Source of the DNA: an uncultured Oscillospiraceae bacterium
GTDB taxonomy: Bacteria; Bacillota; Clostridia; Oscillospirales; Acutalibacteraceae
DNA length: 64,000 bases
Direction: 5' to 3'
Assembly: GCA_902490735.1 (NCBI GenBank)
Contig: CABUFC010000003.1
Span: forward strand, 62,001-126,000
The translations under genes and the position numbers were made by a program. How positions within the stretch are numbered: the first letter of the stretch is position 1; each line of letters begins with the position of its first letter. Shown piece after piece: positions 35,079 to 43,895 of this stretch. Under the pieces are notes generated by a model. The model had not been told where the DNA came from, ran no database searches, and saw only the letters and a program-made list of their open reading frames with translations.

Positions 35079-35438
35079 TTAAAACTTAAGTCCTGCGCTT
35101 CTGGCTGCTTCTGCAAGGGCAGCTACACGACCGTGATAAACATATCCGCCGCGATCAAAAACAACATTTTCGATACCCTTTGCTTTTGCACGCTCGGCGA
35201 TGAGCTCGCCGACCTTTTTAGCCTCTTCGCAGTTTCCGGTGGTTTTGCCGAAATCCTTCTCATTTGAGGATGCGGCAACGAGCGTTTCGCCCTTAATGTC
35301 GTCAATTATCTGGGCATAGATATTGCAGCGGGAGCGAAAAACATCGAGTCTCGGAAGTTCGGCAGTGCCGCTGATTTTACCACGTACTCTCTTATGGCGA
35401 TTAATACGTGCTTTATTGGAATCTTTAACCTTAACCAT
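35079..35438 (-). CDS. rplR: Large ribosomal subunit protein uL18
   Basis: 119-residue 5S rRNA-binding protein. The N-terminal RINRHKRVRGKISGT block and the C-terminal FDRGGYVYHGRVAALAEAAR block are typical. Confidence 0.98.
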   Translation of the reverse strand: MVKVKDSNKARINRHKRVRGKISGTAELPRLDVFRSRCNIYAQIIDDIKGETLVAASSNEKDFGKTTGNCEEAKKVGELIAERAKAKGIENVVFDRGGYVYHGRVAALAEAARSAGLKF

Positions 35439-35456
35439 TGTTTATTCTCTCCTTTC

Positions 35457-36002
35457 TTATTTGGCGCCTTTACCGGCTTTGCCTTCTTTATGACGTACAT
35501 ATTCGCCGGTATATCTTATACCCTTGCCTTTATAGGGCTCCGGAGGACGTTTTTCACGAACTTCGGCGGCAAACTGACCAACCTTTTGTTTATCCGGACC
35601 TGAAATAATTATTTTATTCGGGTTTGGAACATCAATTGTTATGCCATCAATTTCAGATACGATAACCTGATGTGAAAAACCAAGTGTCATAACAAGATCT
35701 TTACCCTGTTTGGCAACACGGTATCCAACGCCCATAACATCAAGCTCTTTAGAAAAGCCTTGCGATACGCCGATTACCATATTGTTAATAAGTGTACGAG
35801 TAAGGCCGTGCAACGAACGATGATTTGCTTCATCAGATGGGCGTGTAACGGTTATTGCACCGTCACTAAAATCGATTTTCATATCTTTGTGGAAGGTCTC
35901 CGTTAATGTACCTTTTGGTCCTTTAACGGTAACGGTATTGCCGTCAACCTTAACTTCAACGCCTGCCGGAATTTCAACAGGATGTTTACCTATTCTTGAC
36001 AT
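35457..36002 (-). CDS. rplF: Large ribosomal subunit protein uL6
   Basis: 181-residue protein of the 50S factor-binding region, made of two repeated domains. It begins MSRIGKHPVEIP. The start has GGAGG upstream in the rpsH-rplF gap, whereas a longer frame to 36023 contains that site. The C-terminal EPYKGKGIRYTGEYVRHKEGK block is diagnostic. Confidence 0.97.
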   Translation of the reverse strand: MSRIGKHPVEIPAGVEVKVDGNTVTVKGPKGTLTETFHKDMKIDFSDGAITVTRPSDEANHRSLHGLTRTLINNMVIGVSQGFSKELDVMGVGYRVAKQGKDLVMTLGFSHQVIVSEIDGITIDVPNPNKIIISGPDKQKVGQFAAEVREKRPPEPYKGKGIRYTGEYVRHKEGKAGKGAK

Positions 36003-36016
36003 TATACCGCACCTCC

Positions 36017-36415
36017 TTACCAAACAAAAGCGAGCACTTCGCCGCCAACGTTGGCTTTGCGCGCTTCTTTGTCGGTCATAATGCCTTTGCTTGTTGAAAG
36101 GATGGCAATGCCGAGTCCCTTCATAACCTTAGGCATATCTTCAACACTGCTGTAAATACGCAAACCGGGTTTGCTTATTTTGCGAAGTCCTTTTATAACC
36201 TGAGTTTTATTAGGACCGTATTTTAATGTTACATGAATCGTTCCCTGTTTACCGTCTTCGATAACCTGGAAAGCGCTGATATAACCTTCGTCAAGTAAAA
36301 TTTGAGCAATCGCCTTTTTTACGTTAGAAGCAGGAATATCAACCGAATCATGCTTTGCCGAATTGGCATTGCGGATTCTTGTAAGCATATCCGCTATTGT
36401 ATCTGTAATTTGCAT
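36017..36415 (-). CDS. rpsH: Small ribosomal subunit protein uS8
   Basis: 132-residue 16S-binding protein and, in other bacteria, the translational regulator of the spc operon. It begins MQITDTIADMLTRIRNA and ends with the STSKGIMTDKEARKANVGGEVL block. It follows rpsN by 16 nt. Confidence 0.98.
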   Translation of the reverse strand: MQITDTIADMLTRIRNANSAKHDSVDIPASNVKKAIAQILLDEGYISAFQVIEDGKQGTIHVTLKYGPNKTQVIKGLRKISKPGLRIYSSVEDMPKVMKGLGIAILSTSKGIMTDKEARKANVGGEVLAFVW

Positions 36416-36431
36416 GTCGTTTTCCTCCTTC

Positions 36432-36617
36432 TTACCAGCTTGACTTTTTAACGCCCGGGATTTCGCCCTTGTACGCTAATTCACGGAAGCATATACGGCA
36501 AATACCGTATTTGCGAAGATAAGCGTGGGGGCGGCCGCAGATTTTGCATCTGTTATAACTTCTTGTTGAAAATTTAGCAGGTCGAGCTTGCTTAATTTTC
36601 ATTGATGTTTTAGCCAT
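36432..36617 (-). CDS. rpsN: Small ribosomal subunit protein uS14, zinc form (type Z)
   Basis: 61-residue short form of uS14 with two CxxC pairs (CKIC and CRIC) that bind zinc, as in the constitutive rpsNB/rpsZ gene of Firmicutes. It lies between rplE and rpsH. Confidence 0.97.
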   Translation of the reverse strand: MAKTSMKIKQARPAKFSTRSYNRCKICGRPHAYLRKYGICRICFRELAYKGEIPGVKKSSW

Positions 36618-36628
36618 AATCTCTCTCC

Positions 36629-37168
36629 TTATCTTGCAAACGGAGCGCCCATTAATGTAAGCAGCTCTCTTGCTTCTTCGTCTGTTTTTGCGGTAGTGAC
36701 AAATATAATGTCCATACCTCTTACTTTATCTATCTTATCGTATTCGATTTCAGGGAAAATAAGTTGTTCTTTAACGCCCATGGAATAATTTCCTCTGCCG
36801 TCGAAAGAGTTCGGATTAATTCCTCTGAAGTCACGCACACGCGGAAGCGCGCATGTAAAGAAACGATCGATAAATTCATACATTTTATCTCCGCGAAGTG
36901 TTACTTTAACACCTATGGGCATTCCTTCACGAAGTTTAAAGTTTGCAACCGATTTTCTTGCTTTGCAAACTACCGGCTGTTGACCTGTAATTTTAGCGAG
37001 ATCGCTTACAATTGCGTCGATTGCTTTGCTGTTGTCTTTTGCTTCTCCGGCGCCAACATTGATAACTACCTTATCGAGCTTGGGAATCTGCATGACGCTT
37101 TTATACTCAAACTTTTTCATTAAGGCAGGTGCTACATTGGCTTTGTAAGCATCCTTTAATCTTGCCAT
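36629..37168 (-). CDS. rplE: Large ribosomal subunit protein uL5
   Basis: 179-residue 5S rRNA-binding protein. The VVINVGAGEAKDN block near residue 33 and the FDGRGNYSMGVKEQLIFPEI block near 125 are diagnostic. It lies 17 nt after rplX. Confidence 0.98.
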   Translation of the reverse strand: MARLKDAYKANVAPALMKKFEYKSVMQIPKLDKVVINVGAGEAKDNSKAIDAIVSDLAKITGQQPVVCKARKSVANFKLREGMPIGVKVTLRGDKMYEFIDRFFTCALPRVRDFRGINPNSFDGRGNYSMGVKEQLIFPEIEYDKIDKVRGMDIIFVTTAKTDEEARELLTLMGAPFAR

Positions 37169-37185
37169 GTGATATTCCTCCTACT

Positions 37186-37509
37186 CTAAAATGTTTCGCC
37201 GCACTTTTTGCACATACGGTCTTTTTTGCCATCGGCATAAATTTTATGTGCTATACGTGTGGGTTTTCCGCACTTAGGGCATACTAACATTACTTTGCTT
37301 GCATAAATTGCGGATTCGGTTTTAATTATGCCCGAAGGATCGCCCGCTTTGCGCGGTTTAACGTGCTTTGATACTGTGTTGATGCCCTCAACAATAACTT
37401 TACCCTCTTTGGGGCTAACCTGTAATACCTTACCTTTTTTACCGCGGTATTTTTCGCCGCCGGTTAAAAGCACTACGGTATCTCCGGTTTTAACATGAAC
37501 TTTACTCAT
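37186..37509 (-). CDS. rplX: Large ribosomal subunit protein uL24
   Basis: 107-residue assembly initiator of the 50S subunit. The KOW motif is in the N-terminal half (VLLTGGEKYRGKKGKVLQV). The C-terminus carries a four-cysteine ribbon (CPKC and CKKC), so it is a zinc-binding variant. Confidence 0.97.
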   Translation of the reverse strand: MSKVHVKTGDTVVLLTGGEKYRGKKGKVLQVSPKEGKVIVEGINTVSKHVKPRKAGDPSGIIKTESAIYASKVMLVCPKCGKPTRIAHKIYADGKKDRMCKKCGETF

Positions 37510-37525
37510 TTTTTAAACCTCCAGA

Positions 37526-37894
37526 TTACAGCACTTCGGGAGCGAGAGAAAGAATTTTCATGTATTCTTTTTCTCTGAGCTCACGGGCTACAGGCCCAAA
37601 GATACGAGTACCTCTGGGGTTTTTATCGTCACGGATAAGGACTGCAGCATTTTCGTCGAAACGAATATATGAACCGTCCGCGCGACGAAGACCTTTAGCA
37701 GTTCTTACTACTACGGCTTTAACTACATCGCCTTTTTTAACAGTACCGCCTGGTGCTGCTTTTTTAACGGAGGCTACTATAGTATCGCCGATGTTGGCAT
37801 ATCTTCTGCCCGAGCCGCCGAGAACACGAATGCACATAAGTTCTTTCGCACCTGTATTGTCAGCAACTTTAAGCAATGTCTGTTGTTGTACCAC
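37526..37894 (-). CDS. rplN: Large ribosomal subunit protein uL14
   Basis: 122-residue 50S protein at the interface with the 30S subunit. It begins MVQQQTLLKVADNTGAKELM and contains RGTRIFGPVARELR near the end. Confidence 0.98.
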   Translation of the reverse strand: MVQQQTLLKVADNTGAKELMCIRVLGGSGRRYANIGDTIVASVKKAAPGGTVKKGDVVKAVVVRTAKGLRRADGSYIRFDENAAVLIRDDKNPRGTRIFGPVARELREKEYMKILSLAPEVL

Positions 37895-37906
37895 AGTAAT
37901 TCCTCC

Positions 37907-38164
37907 TTACTTAGCTTTTTCTATAATTTCAACCAAGCGCCATCTTTTATCCTTAGATAAAGGTCTGGTTTCCATTACAAGTACTCTGTCTCCAACTTTG
38001 CACTCGTTATTTTCATCGTGTACTTTAAGTCTAACAGTATTTTTAATAATCTTTTTGTAAAGCGGGTGCTTAACGTTATCTTCAATAGCTACTACAATGG
38101 TTTTATCCATCTTATCGCTGACAACTCGGCCAACCCTTGTTTTTCTAAGATTTCTTTCGCTCAC
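37907..38164 (-). CDS. rpsQ: Small ribosomal subunit protein uS17
   Basis: 85-residue OB-fold 30S assembly protein. The GRVVSDKMDKTIVVAIE block and the ETRPLSKDKRWRLVEI ending are diagnostic. Confidence 0.98.
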   Translation of the reverse strand: MSERNLRKTRVGRVVSDKMDKTIVVAIEDNVKHPLYKKIIKNTVRLKVHDENNECKVGDRVLVMETRPLSKDKRWRLVEIIEKAK

Positions 38165-38181
38165 AGTAAACCATCCTTTCC

Positions 38182-38388
38182 TTACGACTCAGCGCCGTCT
38201 TGAAGTTCGCGCTCACGTAAAACGGTTTTTACGCGCGCAATATCTTTTTTAACGGCCTTTAAGCGCATTGGGTTTTCAAGTTGGTTAACAGCATGGCGAA
38301 AACGAAGCTTAAACAAATCTTCCTTGAGATCTTTCAACATATTGTTAAGCTCAGGAACAGATTTTTCTTTAATTTCAGATATATTCAT
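38182..38388 (-). CDS. rpmC: Large ribosomal subunit protein uL29
   Basis: 68-residue helical protein near the peptide exit tunnel. It has the KDLKEDLFKLRFRHAVNQLENP block. Its start overlaps the rplP stop by one base. Confidence 0.97.
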   Translation of the reverse strand: MNISEIKEKSVPELNNMLKDLKEDLFKLRFRHAVNQLENPMRLKAVKKDIARVKTVLRERELQDGAES

Positions 38389-38813
38389 TACTGTTCACCA
38401 CCCATTTCCTGTTTGCTGACGAACTTGCATTTAATAGGCAATTTGTTTGCCGCAAGACGCATGGCCTCACGAGCAAGTTCTTCATCAACTCCGCCGATTT
38501 CAAACATTACTCGGCCGGGTTTAACTACCGCTACCCAATATTCCGGTGAACCTTTACCGGAACCCATGCGGGTTTCAGCCGGTTTTTCGGTTATGGGCTT
38601 GTCGGGGAAAATTTTAATCCATACCTGACCGCCACGTTTAATGTAACGAGTCATAGCAATACGAGCAGCTTCAATCTGATTGGATGTAATCCAAGCAGGT
38701 TCTAAAGCTTTAAGACCGAAATCTCCGTAATTTACAGTAGTACCTCTTGTGGCAGTACCGGTAAGTCTTCCACGATGTACTCTGCGATATTTAACTCTTT
38801 TAGGCATTAACAT
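38388..38813 (-). CDS. rplP: Large ribosomal subunit protein uL16
   Basis: 141-residue 50S protein near the A site. The first ATG (38813) overlaps the rpsC stop as TAATG, and its AAGGAGG is at 9 nt, so two extra residues precede the usual MPKRVKYR start. GSGKGSPEYWVAVVKPG is the conserved core. Confidence 0.97.
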   Translation of the reverse strand: MLMPKRVKYRRVHRGRLTGTATRGTTVNYGDFGLKALEPAWITSNQIEAARIAMTRYIKRGGQVWIKIFPDKPITEKPAETRMGSGKGSPEYWVAVVKPGRVMFEIGGVDEELAREAMRLAANKLPIKCKFVSKQEMGGEQ

Positions 38814-39478
38814 TAGCGGTTGCCTCCTTCCTTTTGAGGCCTGCGAGAATCATGAAGGACTTCACCTGTGTAAATCCATACCTTAACGCCGATTTTGCCG
38901 TAGGTTGTGTTTGCTTCGGCAAATCCGTAATCGATATCTGCACGGATCGTTTGAAGAGGAATAGTACCTTCGTGATAATGTTCGCTTCTGGCGATTTCAG
39001 CACCGCCCAAGCGGCCTGAACACTGAGTTTTAATACCTTTTGCGCCAAGTCTCATCGTTCTGCCCATAGCGAGCTTCATAGCACGGCGGAAAGATACTCT
39101 CTTTTCAAGCTGTGCCGCGATGTTTTCGGCAACAAGTGTAGCATTGAGATCAGGATTTTTAATCTCAACAATATTGATGTGTACCGGTGCGCCAATCATG
39201 TTTTGGCATTTGACGCGTAATTTTTCGATTTCAGCACCGCCGCGACCGATAACGATACCGGGCTTTGCGCAGTGGATGTGAATTCTAACCTTGTTTGCGT
39301 CGCGTTCAATCTCTATTTTAGAGACGGCTGCAGCGTAAAGGGTTTTCTTTAAATACTTGCGGAGATTATAGTCCTCAACCAAAGTATCGCCGAAACTTGC
39401 TTTATCTGCAAACCAACGTGAATTCCAATTGCGGATAACGCCTACGCGCATTCCGTTTGGATGTACTTTCTGGCCCAT
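38813..39478 (-). CDS. rpsC: Small ribosomal subunit protein uS3
   Basis: 221-residue 30S protein at the mRNA entry site. It has the N-terminal GQKVHPNGMRVGVIR block, a KH domain (GIVIGRGGAEIEKLR) and the C-terminal S3 domain. It lies 17 nt after rplV. Confidence 0.98.
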   Translation of the reverse strand: MGQKVHPNGMRVGVIRNWNSRWFADKASFGDTLVEDYNLRKYLKKTLYAAAVSKIEIERDANKVRIHIHCAKPGIVIGRGGAEIEKLRVKCQNMIGAPVHINIVEIKNPDLNATLVAENIAAQLEKRVSFRRAMKLAMGRTMRLGAKGIKTQCSGRLGGAEIARSEHYHEGTIPLQTIRADIDYGFAEANTTYGKIGVKVWIYTGEVLHDSRRPQKEGGNR

Positions 39479-39495
39479 TACTTTAACCTCCTTAA

Positions 39496-39834
39496 TTATT
39501 CTTCAATTTCCTTAACAGTAAGGAAAACATGTGATGTTCTTTTAAGTATTCTGTGTGCTCTGCCGTGGTCTTTAGCTCTTATTCTTTTAAGAGTAGGACC
39601 GGGGCAAACATAGCACTCGGATACATAAAGCTTGGATTTATCCATATTAAAGTTGTTTTCCGCATTTGCTATAGCGGAATTTAAAAGCTTTAATAAATAT
39701 TCGCTTGCCGCTTTTGGTGTGAATTTTAAGATCGCAACAGCTTTATCAGCTTTTTCGCCGCGGATAAGATCCAAAACAATTTTAACTTTTCTCGGTGAAA
39801 TACGTGCGTATTTCAAGGATGCTTTTGCTTCCAT
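39496..39834 (-). CDS. rplV: Large ribosomal subunit protein uL22
   Basis: 112-residue tunnel-wall protein. The ATG at 39834 has AGAGGAG upstream and gives the usual MEAKASLKYARISPRK start; a longer frame to 39915 runs back across the ribosome site and into rpsS. The C-terminal GRAHRILKRTSHVFL beta-hairpin block is present. Confidence 0.96.
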   Translation of the reverse strand: MEAKASLKYARISPRKVKIVLDLIRGEKADKAVAILKFTPKAASEYLLKLLNSAIANAENNFNMDKSKLYVSECYVCPGPTLKRIRAKDHGRAHRILKRTSHVFLTVKEIEE

Positions 39835-39856
39835 AGTTTTTTCTCCTCTCATCCGC

Positions 39857-40129
39857 TTATTTTGTAGTTTTAGCACCAGCGTGGCCTTTAAAGGTTCTGG
39901 TTGGTGCGAACTCACCCAATTTGTGACCTACCATATCTTCCGTTACATAAACCGGAACGTGTTTTCTGCCGTCATGAACAGCAAAGGTATGTCCGACGAA
40001 ATCAGGGAATATTGTTGAAGAACGGCTCCAGGTTTTCAATACTTTCTTTTCGCCGTTTTTGTTCATTTCAAGAACTCTCTTTAAGAGTACAGGCTGAACA
40101 TAAGGGCCTTTTTTAATGCTTCTTCCCAT
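39857..40129 (-). CDS. rpsS: Small ribosomal subunit protein uS19
   Basis: 90-residue 30S head protein. It begins MGRSIKKGPYVQPVLLKRV and has the TWSRSSTIFPDFVGHTFAVHDG block. Confidence 0.98.
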   Translation of the reverse strand: MGRSIKKGPYVQPVLLKRVLEMNKNGEKKVLKTWSRSSTIFPDFVGHTFAVHDGRKHVPVYVTEDMVGHKLGEFAPTRTFKGHAGAKTTK

Positions 40130-40150
40130 TATTTATTCTCCTTTCGCCGA

Positions 40151-40981
40151 CTATTTAGAACGACGGCTTACGATATATTTATCGCTGGCTTTGTTCTTCT
40201 TACGTGTCTTATAACCCAAAGTAGGTTTGCCCCAAGGTGTTACAGGGCCGGGACGTCCAACAGGTGATTTACCCTCACCACCGCCGTGCGGGTGGTCATT
40301 CGGGTTCATAACAGAACCGCGAACGGTAGGTCTAATACCTTTGTGGCGTGTTTTACCTGCTTTACCGATGTTAACATTTTCGTGCTCGGGGTTCGATACC
40401 TGACCAACTGTTGCCATACATTTTTCGGGAACGTTTCGAAGTTCACCTGAAGGCAAACGAAGCAGTGCCAAACCGTTTTCTTTTGCCATAAGCTGAGCTT
40501 GGTTTCCGGCTGAACGTGCAAACTGAGCACCTTTACCGGGATAAAGCTCAATATTATGGATAAATGTACCGACAGGAATATTTACAAGCGGCAAAGCGTT
40601 ACCGATTTTAATATCTGCGTCGGGTCCGCTTTCAACCTTATCGCCAACCTTAATTCCGTGAGGAGCGATTATATAACTCTTTGTTCCGTCCTCATATTGG
40701 ATAAGTGCGATAAAAGCACAGCGGTTTGGATCGTACTCGATGGTTTTAACTTCTGCAACCTCGCCGTAGCGCTGGCGCTTGAAGTCGATAATTCTATATT
40801 TATTACGGTTTCCGCCGCCACGATGACGAACGGTTATTCTGCCGTAACTGTTGCGGCCTGCATGTTTTTTAACCGAGGCCAAAAGACTCTTTTCGGGAGC
40901 CACCTTTGAAAGTTCGGAATAATCCAAAACTGTCATATTGCGGCGACCCGGAGTCGTGGGCTTATAATGTTTAATTGCCAT
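40151..40981 (-). CDS. rplB: Large ribosomal subunit protein uL2
   Basis: 276-residue protein needed for peptidyl-transferase activity and subunit joining. I start at the ATG at 40981 (MAIKHYKPTTPG), with an AGGAG site upstream; a longer frame to 41026 is not family-like. The VRGSVMNPNDHPHGGGEG block contains the catalytic-region histidine. Confidence 0.97.
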   Translation of the reverse strand: MAIKHYKPTTPGRRNMTVLDYSELSKVAPEKSLLASVKKHAGRNSYGRITVRHRGGGNRNKYRIIDFKRQRYGEVAEVKTIEYDPNRCAFIALIQYEDGTKSYIIAPHGIKVGDKVESGPDADIKIGNALPLVNIPVGTFIHNIELYPGKGAQFARSAGNQAQLMAKENGLALLRLPSGELRNVPEKCMATVGQVSNPEHENVNIGKAGKTRHKGIRPTVRGSVMNPNDHPHGGGEGKSPVGRPGPVTPWGKPTLGYKTRKKNKASDKYIVSRRSK

Positions 40982-41061
40982 TTTTTTCACTCTCCTATTA
41001 GGCTTAGCGGGATTTCTCCCATACATTGCCGAACGGTCATTCCGTTCTTAAGGATTACTCC

Positions 41062-41355
41062 TTACATTAAACCGTCAAAAAATTCGATGGTCTTGGATTT
41101 TTCTGTCAAAGTAACGATCGCTTTTTTCCAAGCGGGTGTAGTGCCGGTATAGCGGCCTACTCTTTTCTCTTTGCCGCGAACGCTTACTGTGTTAACCTTT
41201 TCAACCTTTACACCGAAAAGCGACTCAACAGCATTTGCAATTTCGATTTTATTAGAATCATTTGCTACTTTGAAGGTATACTTTTTATCCTTTGCATACT
41301 CCATGGATTTTTCTGTAATGATTGGAGCTAAGATAATATCCTGTGCGGTTTTCAT
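41062..41355 (-). CDS. rplW: Large ribosomal subunit protein uL23
   Basis: 97-residue exit-tunnel protein and docking site for SRP and trigger factor. The ILAPIITEKSMEYAKDKKYTF block is diagnostic. It overlaps rplD by 4 nt. Confidence 0.97.
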   Translation of the reverse strand: MKTAQDIILAPIITEKSMEYAKDKKYTFKVANDSNKIEIANAVESLFGVKVEKVNTVSVRGKEKRVGRYTGTTPAWKKAIVTLTEKSKTIEFFDGLM

Positions 41356-41978
41356 TTTGCATATACCTCCTCTATCATTTTAACGGCCGCTTTTACGATA
41401 ACAAGTTTATCGGCATTAACGATATCGTAAGTGTTAATTGTGTTAACCTGAGTGGTTTTTACATTTTTAATATTAGCGGCACTTTTTATTGCAAGTGCGT
41501 CGTTAGTGTCTAAAACCAAAAGGACTTTGCCTTCCGCTTTTATAGCATCTAAGCAGGCAGCTACAGATTTTGTGCTATAGGTTTCAAGCTTGAACTCATC
41601 AAGAACAATAATATCCTTGTTTGCAACCTTATCAGATAAAGCCGAAAGAAGAGCTAATCTCTTTACTTTTTTATTTAAGCTATAAGAATAATCTCTGGGC
41701 TTTGGTCCTAAGGCTACTCCGCCGTGTCTCCACTGGGGAGCTCTAATGGAGCCTTGTCTTGCATGGCCCGTTCCTTTTTGTCTCCACGGTTTTCTTCCGC
41801 CGCCGGAAACCTCTGTACGGGTTAAGGTAGACTGAGTGCCTTGACGCTGATTTGCAAGGTAATTTACAACCGCCATGTGCATTACAACTGCATTCGGTTC
41901 AATTCCAAAAAGAGCGTCTTTTAATGTAATGGTTCCGACCTTCTCGCCGGCCATATTCAATACGTTTGCTTTTGGCAT
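41352..41978 (-). CDS. rplD: Large ribosomal subunit protein uL4
   Basis: 208-residue protein with a tunnel-lining loop (GGGRKPWRQKGTGHARQGS). In enterics uL4 represses the S10 operon through its leader. A structured leader is present here at 43004-43257, but whether uL4 acts on it is unknown. Confidence 0.98.
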   Translation of the reverse strand: MPKANVLNMAGEKVGTITLKDALFGIEPNAVVMHMAVVNYLANQRQGTQSTLTRTEVSGGGRKPWRQKGTGHARQGSIRAPQWRHGGVALGPKPRDYSYSLNKKVKRLALLSALSDKVANKDIIVLDEFKLETYSTKSVAACLDAIKAEGKVLLVLDTNDALAIKSAANIKNVKTTQVNTINTYDIVNADKLVIVKAAVKMIEEVYAK

Positions 41979-41997
41979 ATCTTACACTCTCCTTCCC

Positions 41998-42630
41998 TTA
42001 TGCTTTAACGCTGTCTTTTAAAACAACGATGCTTCCCTTAGCGCCAGGAACAGCACCTTTTACAGCAATGATATTATTTTCTGCATCAACCTTGACAACC
42101 TTTAAATTTTGAACGGTTACTCGTTCAAAACCAAGATGTCCTGCCATTTTTTTGCCTTTTGCAACTCTCGACGGTGTACTTGACGCACCAAGTGAGCCGC
42201 CGTGTCTCGCTACAGGACCTGTACCGTGAGACATTTTAAGTCTGGCAAAATTCCAGCGTTTAATAACGCCCGCATAACCCTTACCTTTGCTTTTACCAAC
42301 TACGTCAACACTGTCACCTTCGGCAAAGATGTCTGCTTTAATAATGTCGCCCACGTTTAAAGCCGCGCAATCGTCAAGTCTAAATTCGCGCAAAACCTTT
42401 TTAGGCGCTACATCGCCCTTTTTAAAGTGACCTTTCATAGGGCTGTTTACCTTAGAAGCTTTCAAATCGCCAAAGCCTATTTGAACTGCTTCGTAACCGT
42501 CGTTCTCGACTGTTTTCTTTTGCGAAACTACACAAGGACCTGCTTCTATAACTGTTACCGGCACAACATTGCCGTTCGCGTCAAAAAGCTGGGTCATACC
42601 GAGTTTCTTGCCAACAATACCTTTTTGCAT
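41998..42630 (-). CDS. rplC: Large ribosomal subunit protein uL3
   Basis: 210-residue assembly-initiator protein. It begins MQKGIVGKKLGMTQLFD, and the MSHGTGPVARHGGSLGA block contains the segment that reaches the peptidyl-transferase centre. Confidence 0.98.
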   Translation of the reverse strand: MQKGIVGKKLGMTQLFDANGNVVPVTVIEAGPCVVSQKKTVENDGYEAVQIGFGDLKASKVNSPMKGHFKKGDVAPKKVLREFRLDDCAALNVGDIIKADIFAEGDSVDVVGKSKGKGYAGVIKRWNFARLKMSHGTGPVARHGGSLGASSTPSRVAKGKKMAGHLGFERVTVQNLKVVKVDAENNIIAVKGAVPGAKGSIVVLKDSVKA

Positions 42631-42691
42631 TTTATATTTTCCTCCTAAATGGTTATTGGTTAAGGTTACCCTTAACTTGACCAGTCGGCGA

Positions 42692-43003
42692 TTAAAGCTT
42701 CATGTCAAGCTCTACGCCGGCGGGAAGCTCAAGACCTGTAAGCGCCTCAACAGTTTTATTGCTTGGACGCAACACGTCTATTAGCCTTTTGTGTGTTCTG
42801 GTTTCGAACTGTTCGCGCGAATCTTTATATTTGTGAACCGCACGCAATATCGTAACCACTTCTTTTTCGGTCGGTAGCGGAACCGGTCCCGAAATCCTTG
42901 CGCCTGTGCGACGCGCAGTCTCTACAATTTTTTCTGCAGCCTGATCAACAAGCGCGTGATCGTAGCCTTTAATTCTTATTCTGATTTTTTCTTTTATTGC
43001 CAC
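42692..43003 (-). CDS. rpsJ: Small ribosomal subunit protein uS10
   Basis: 103-residue 30S head protein that also serves as NusE in antitermination. It has the IRIRIKGYDHALVDQAAEKIVE and SREQFETRTHKRLID blocks. It is the first gene of the S10-spc-alpha cluster, preceded by a long leader and the promoter at 43258-43286. Confidence 0.98.
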   Translation of the reverse strand: MAIKEKIRIRIKGYDHALVDQAAEKIVETARRTGARISGPVPLPTEKEVVTILRAVHKYKDSREQFETRTHKRLIDVLRPSNKTVEALTGLELPAGVELDMKL

Positions 43004-43257
43004 TTTAAGTGCCTCCTTGTATTTCGGCGGCTTTTAATTTACACGGCGCCGTGTGTTTCATGCCTGATACATTATAAAACCGGATAGCCTTAAAAGGAAA
43101 TCCGGGAATGTGCACAATGTCAAACAGCATAAGCACATGCTACATGAAAATTAAAAATCTTCGCCCGGTTTAAAATCGGACATACTCCGTGGAAATTCCC
43201 CCGAAAGCTCGGGCCACCTCCCACATCATCGCATATCTGCGCATCATACGCCTATAT
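43004..43257 (-). ncRNA. Structured 5' leader of the S10 operon
   Basis: About 245 nt lie between the predicted transcription start and rpsJ with no open reading frame of note. In transcript order the leader can fold a GTGGGA/TTCCAC-closed element around a CCCGA/TCGGG hairpin (in the region of 43186-43223), a small CGGA/TCCG hairpin, a CCGGAT/ATCCGG stem-loop at 43080-43106 with an inner CCTT/AAGG pair, and a perfect 14-nt palindrome ACACGGCGCCGTGT at 43041-43054, about 30 nt before the ribosome site. An autoregulatory role is inferred. Confidence 0.5.
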
Positions 43258-43286
43258 ACTATAACACAACCTTTTTTTATTTGCAA
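43258..43286 (-). promoter_or_regulatory. Predicted promoter of the S10-spc-alpha cluster
   Basis: On the minus strand, TTGCAA (43286-43281), a 17-bp spacer and TATAGT (43263-43258). The expected start is near 43250. The remaining bases up to 43366 are AT-rich and show nothing else. Confidence 0.7.
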
Positions 43287-43366
43287 GTGTTTTTTTTAAT
43301 TTTTTTTAATCTTTTTTATATATTATATGTATAGCAAAACCGACCGGAAATACCGGTCGGTAAAAA

Positions 43367-43885
43367 TTATTTTTTATTTCGGATATTTTTCGCTTTTTTT
43401 GATTTTTTACCGTCATCGTTTAAAAACGACTTTTTATTTACATGAACAAGTGCCACAACAGCACCTATTGCACATGCAATGGGAATAAATATTAAAATTG
43501 AAAAAAGCTGCGACAGGTTAAATATTTTTTTGCCGCTATCCGTTACTTTTGACGAGCTTTCTTCGGAAACGGTTAAACTTGTATTATTTACAGGATCGCC
43601 GAATTCCCCCGCTACGCTTCCTGTAGGATCGGTAGCGCCGGCGCCGTATCTTTTTGAAGATGTACTGCCGGATGCTTTTGAAGACTTATCGGAACTTTTT
43701 GATTCTACACTGACTATAGCAGTAATACTTTCAATACTAACTGTGCTTTCTTCCGAAACTACGGGCGAAATATCAGAGCTTTTGTCGGAAATATCACTTG
43801 AAGTTTCATTCTCGGCGAGTATTCCGCAAGCCAAAACTATACCCAAAATTCCTATTAAAGCTAAAAATACAAAAAACTTTTTCAT
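43367..43885 (-). CDS. Small membrane-anchored Ser-rich surface protein, unknown function
   Basis: I do not recognise a family. The 172-residue product starts at the ATG at 43885 (AAGGAG close upstream). It has a signal peptide that ends near VLAC, a possible lipobox with Cys20, then a long Ser/Glu/Asp/Thr-rich low-complexity region (about residues 25-115), one membrane segment (about 127-148) and a basic tail of about 20 residues. No folded domain is visible. It follows proS by 10 nt and may simply be read through from it. The architecture resembles the protein at 59819-60601. Confidence 0.7.
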   Translation of the reverse strand: MKKFFVFLALIGILGIVLACGILAENETSSDISDKSSDISPVVSEESTVSIESITAIVSVESKSSDKSSKASGSTSSKRYGAGATDPTGSVAGEFGDPVNNTSLTVSEESSSKVTDSGKKIFNLSQLFSILIFIPIACAIGAVVALVHVNKKSFLNDDGKKSKKAKNIRNKK

Positions 43886-43895
43886 AATAAACTCC

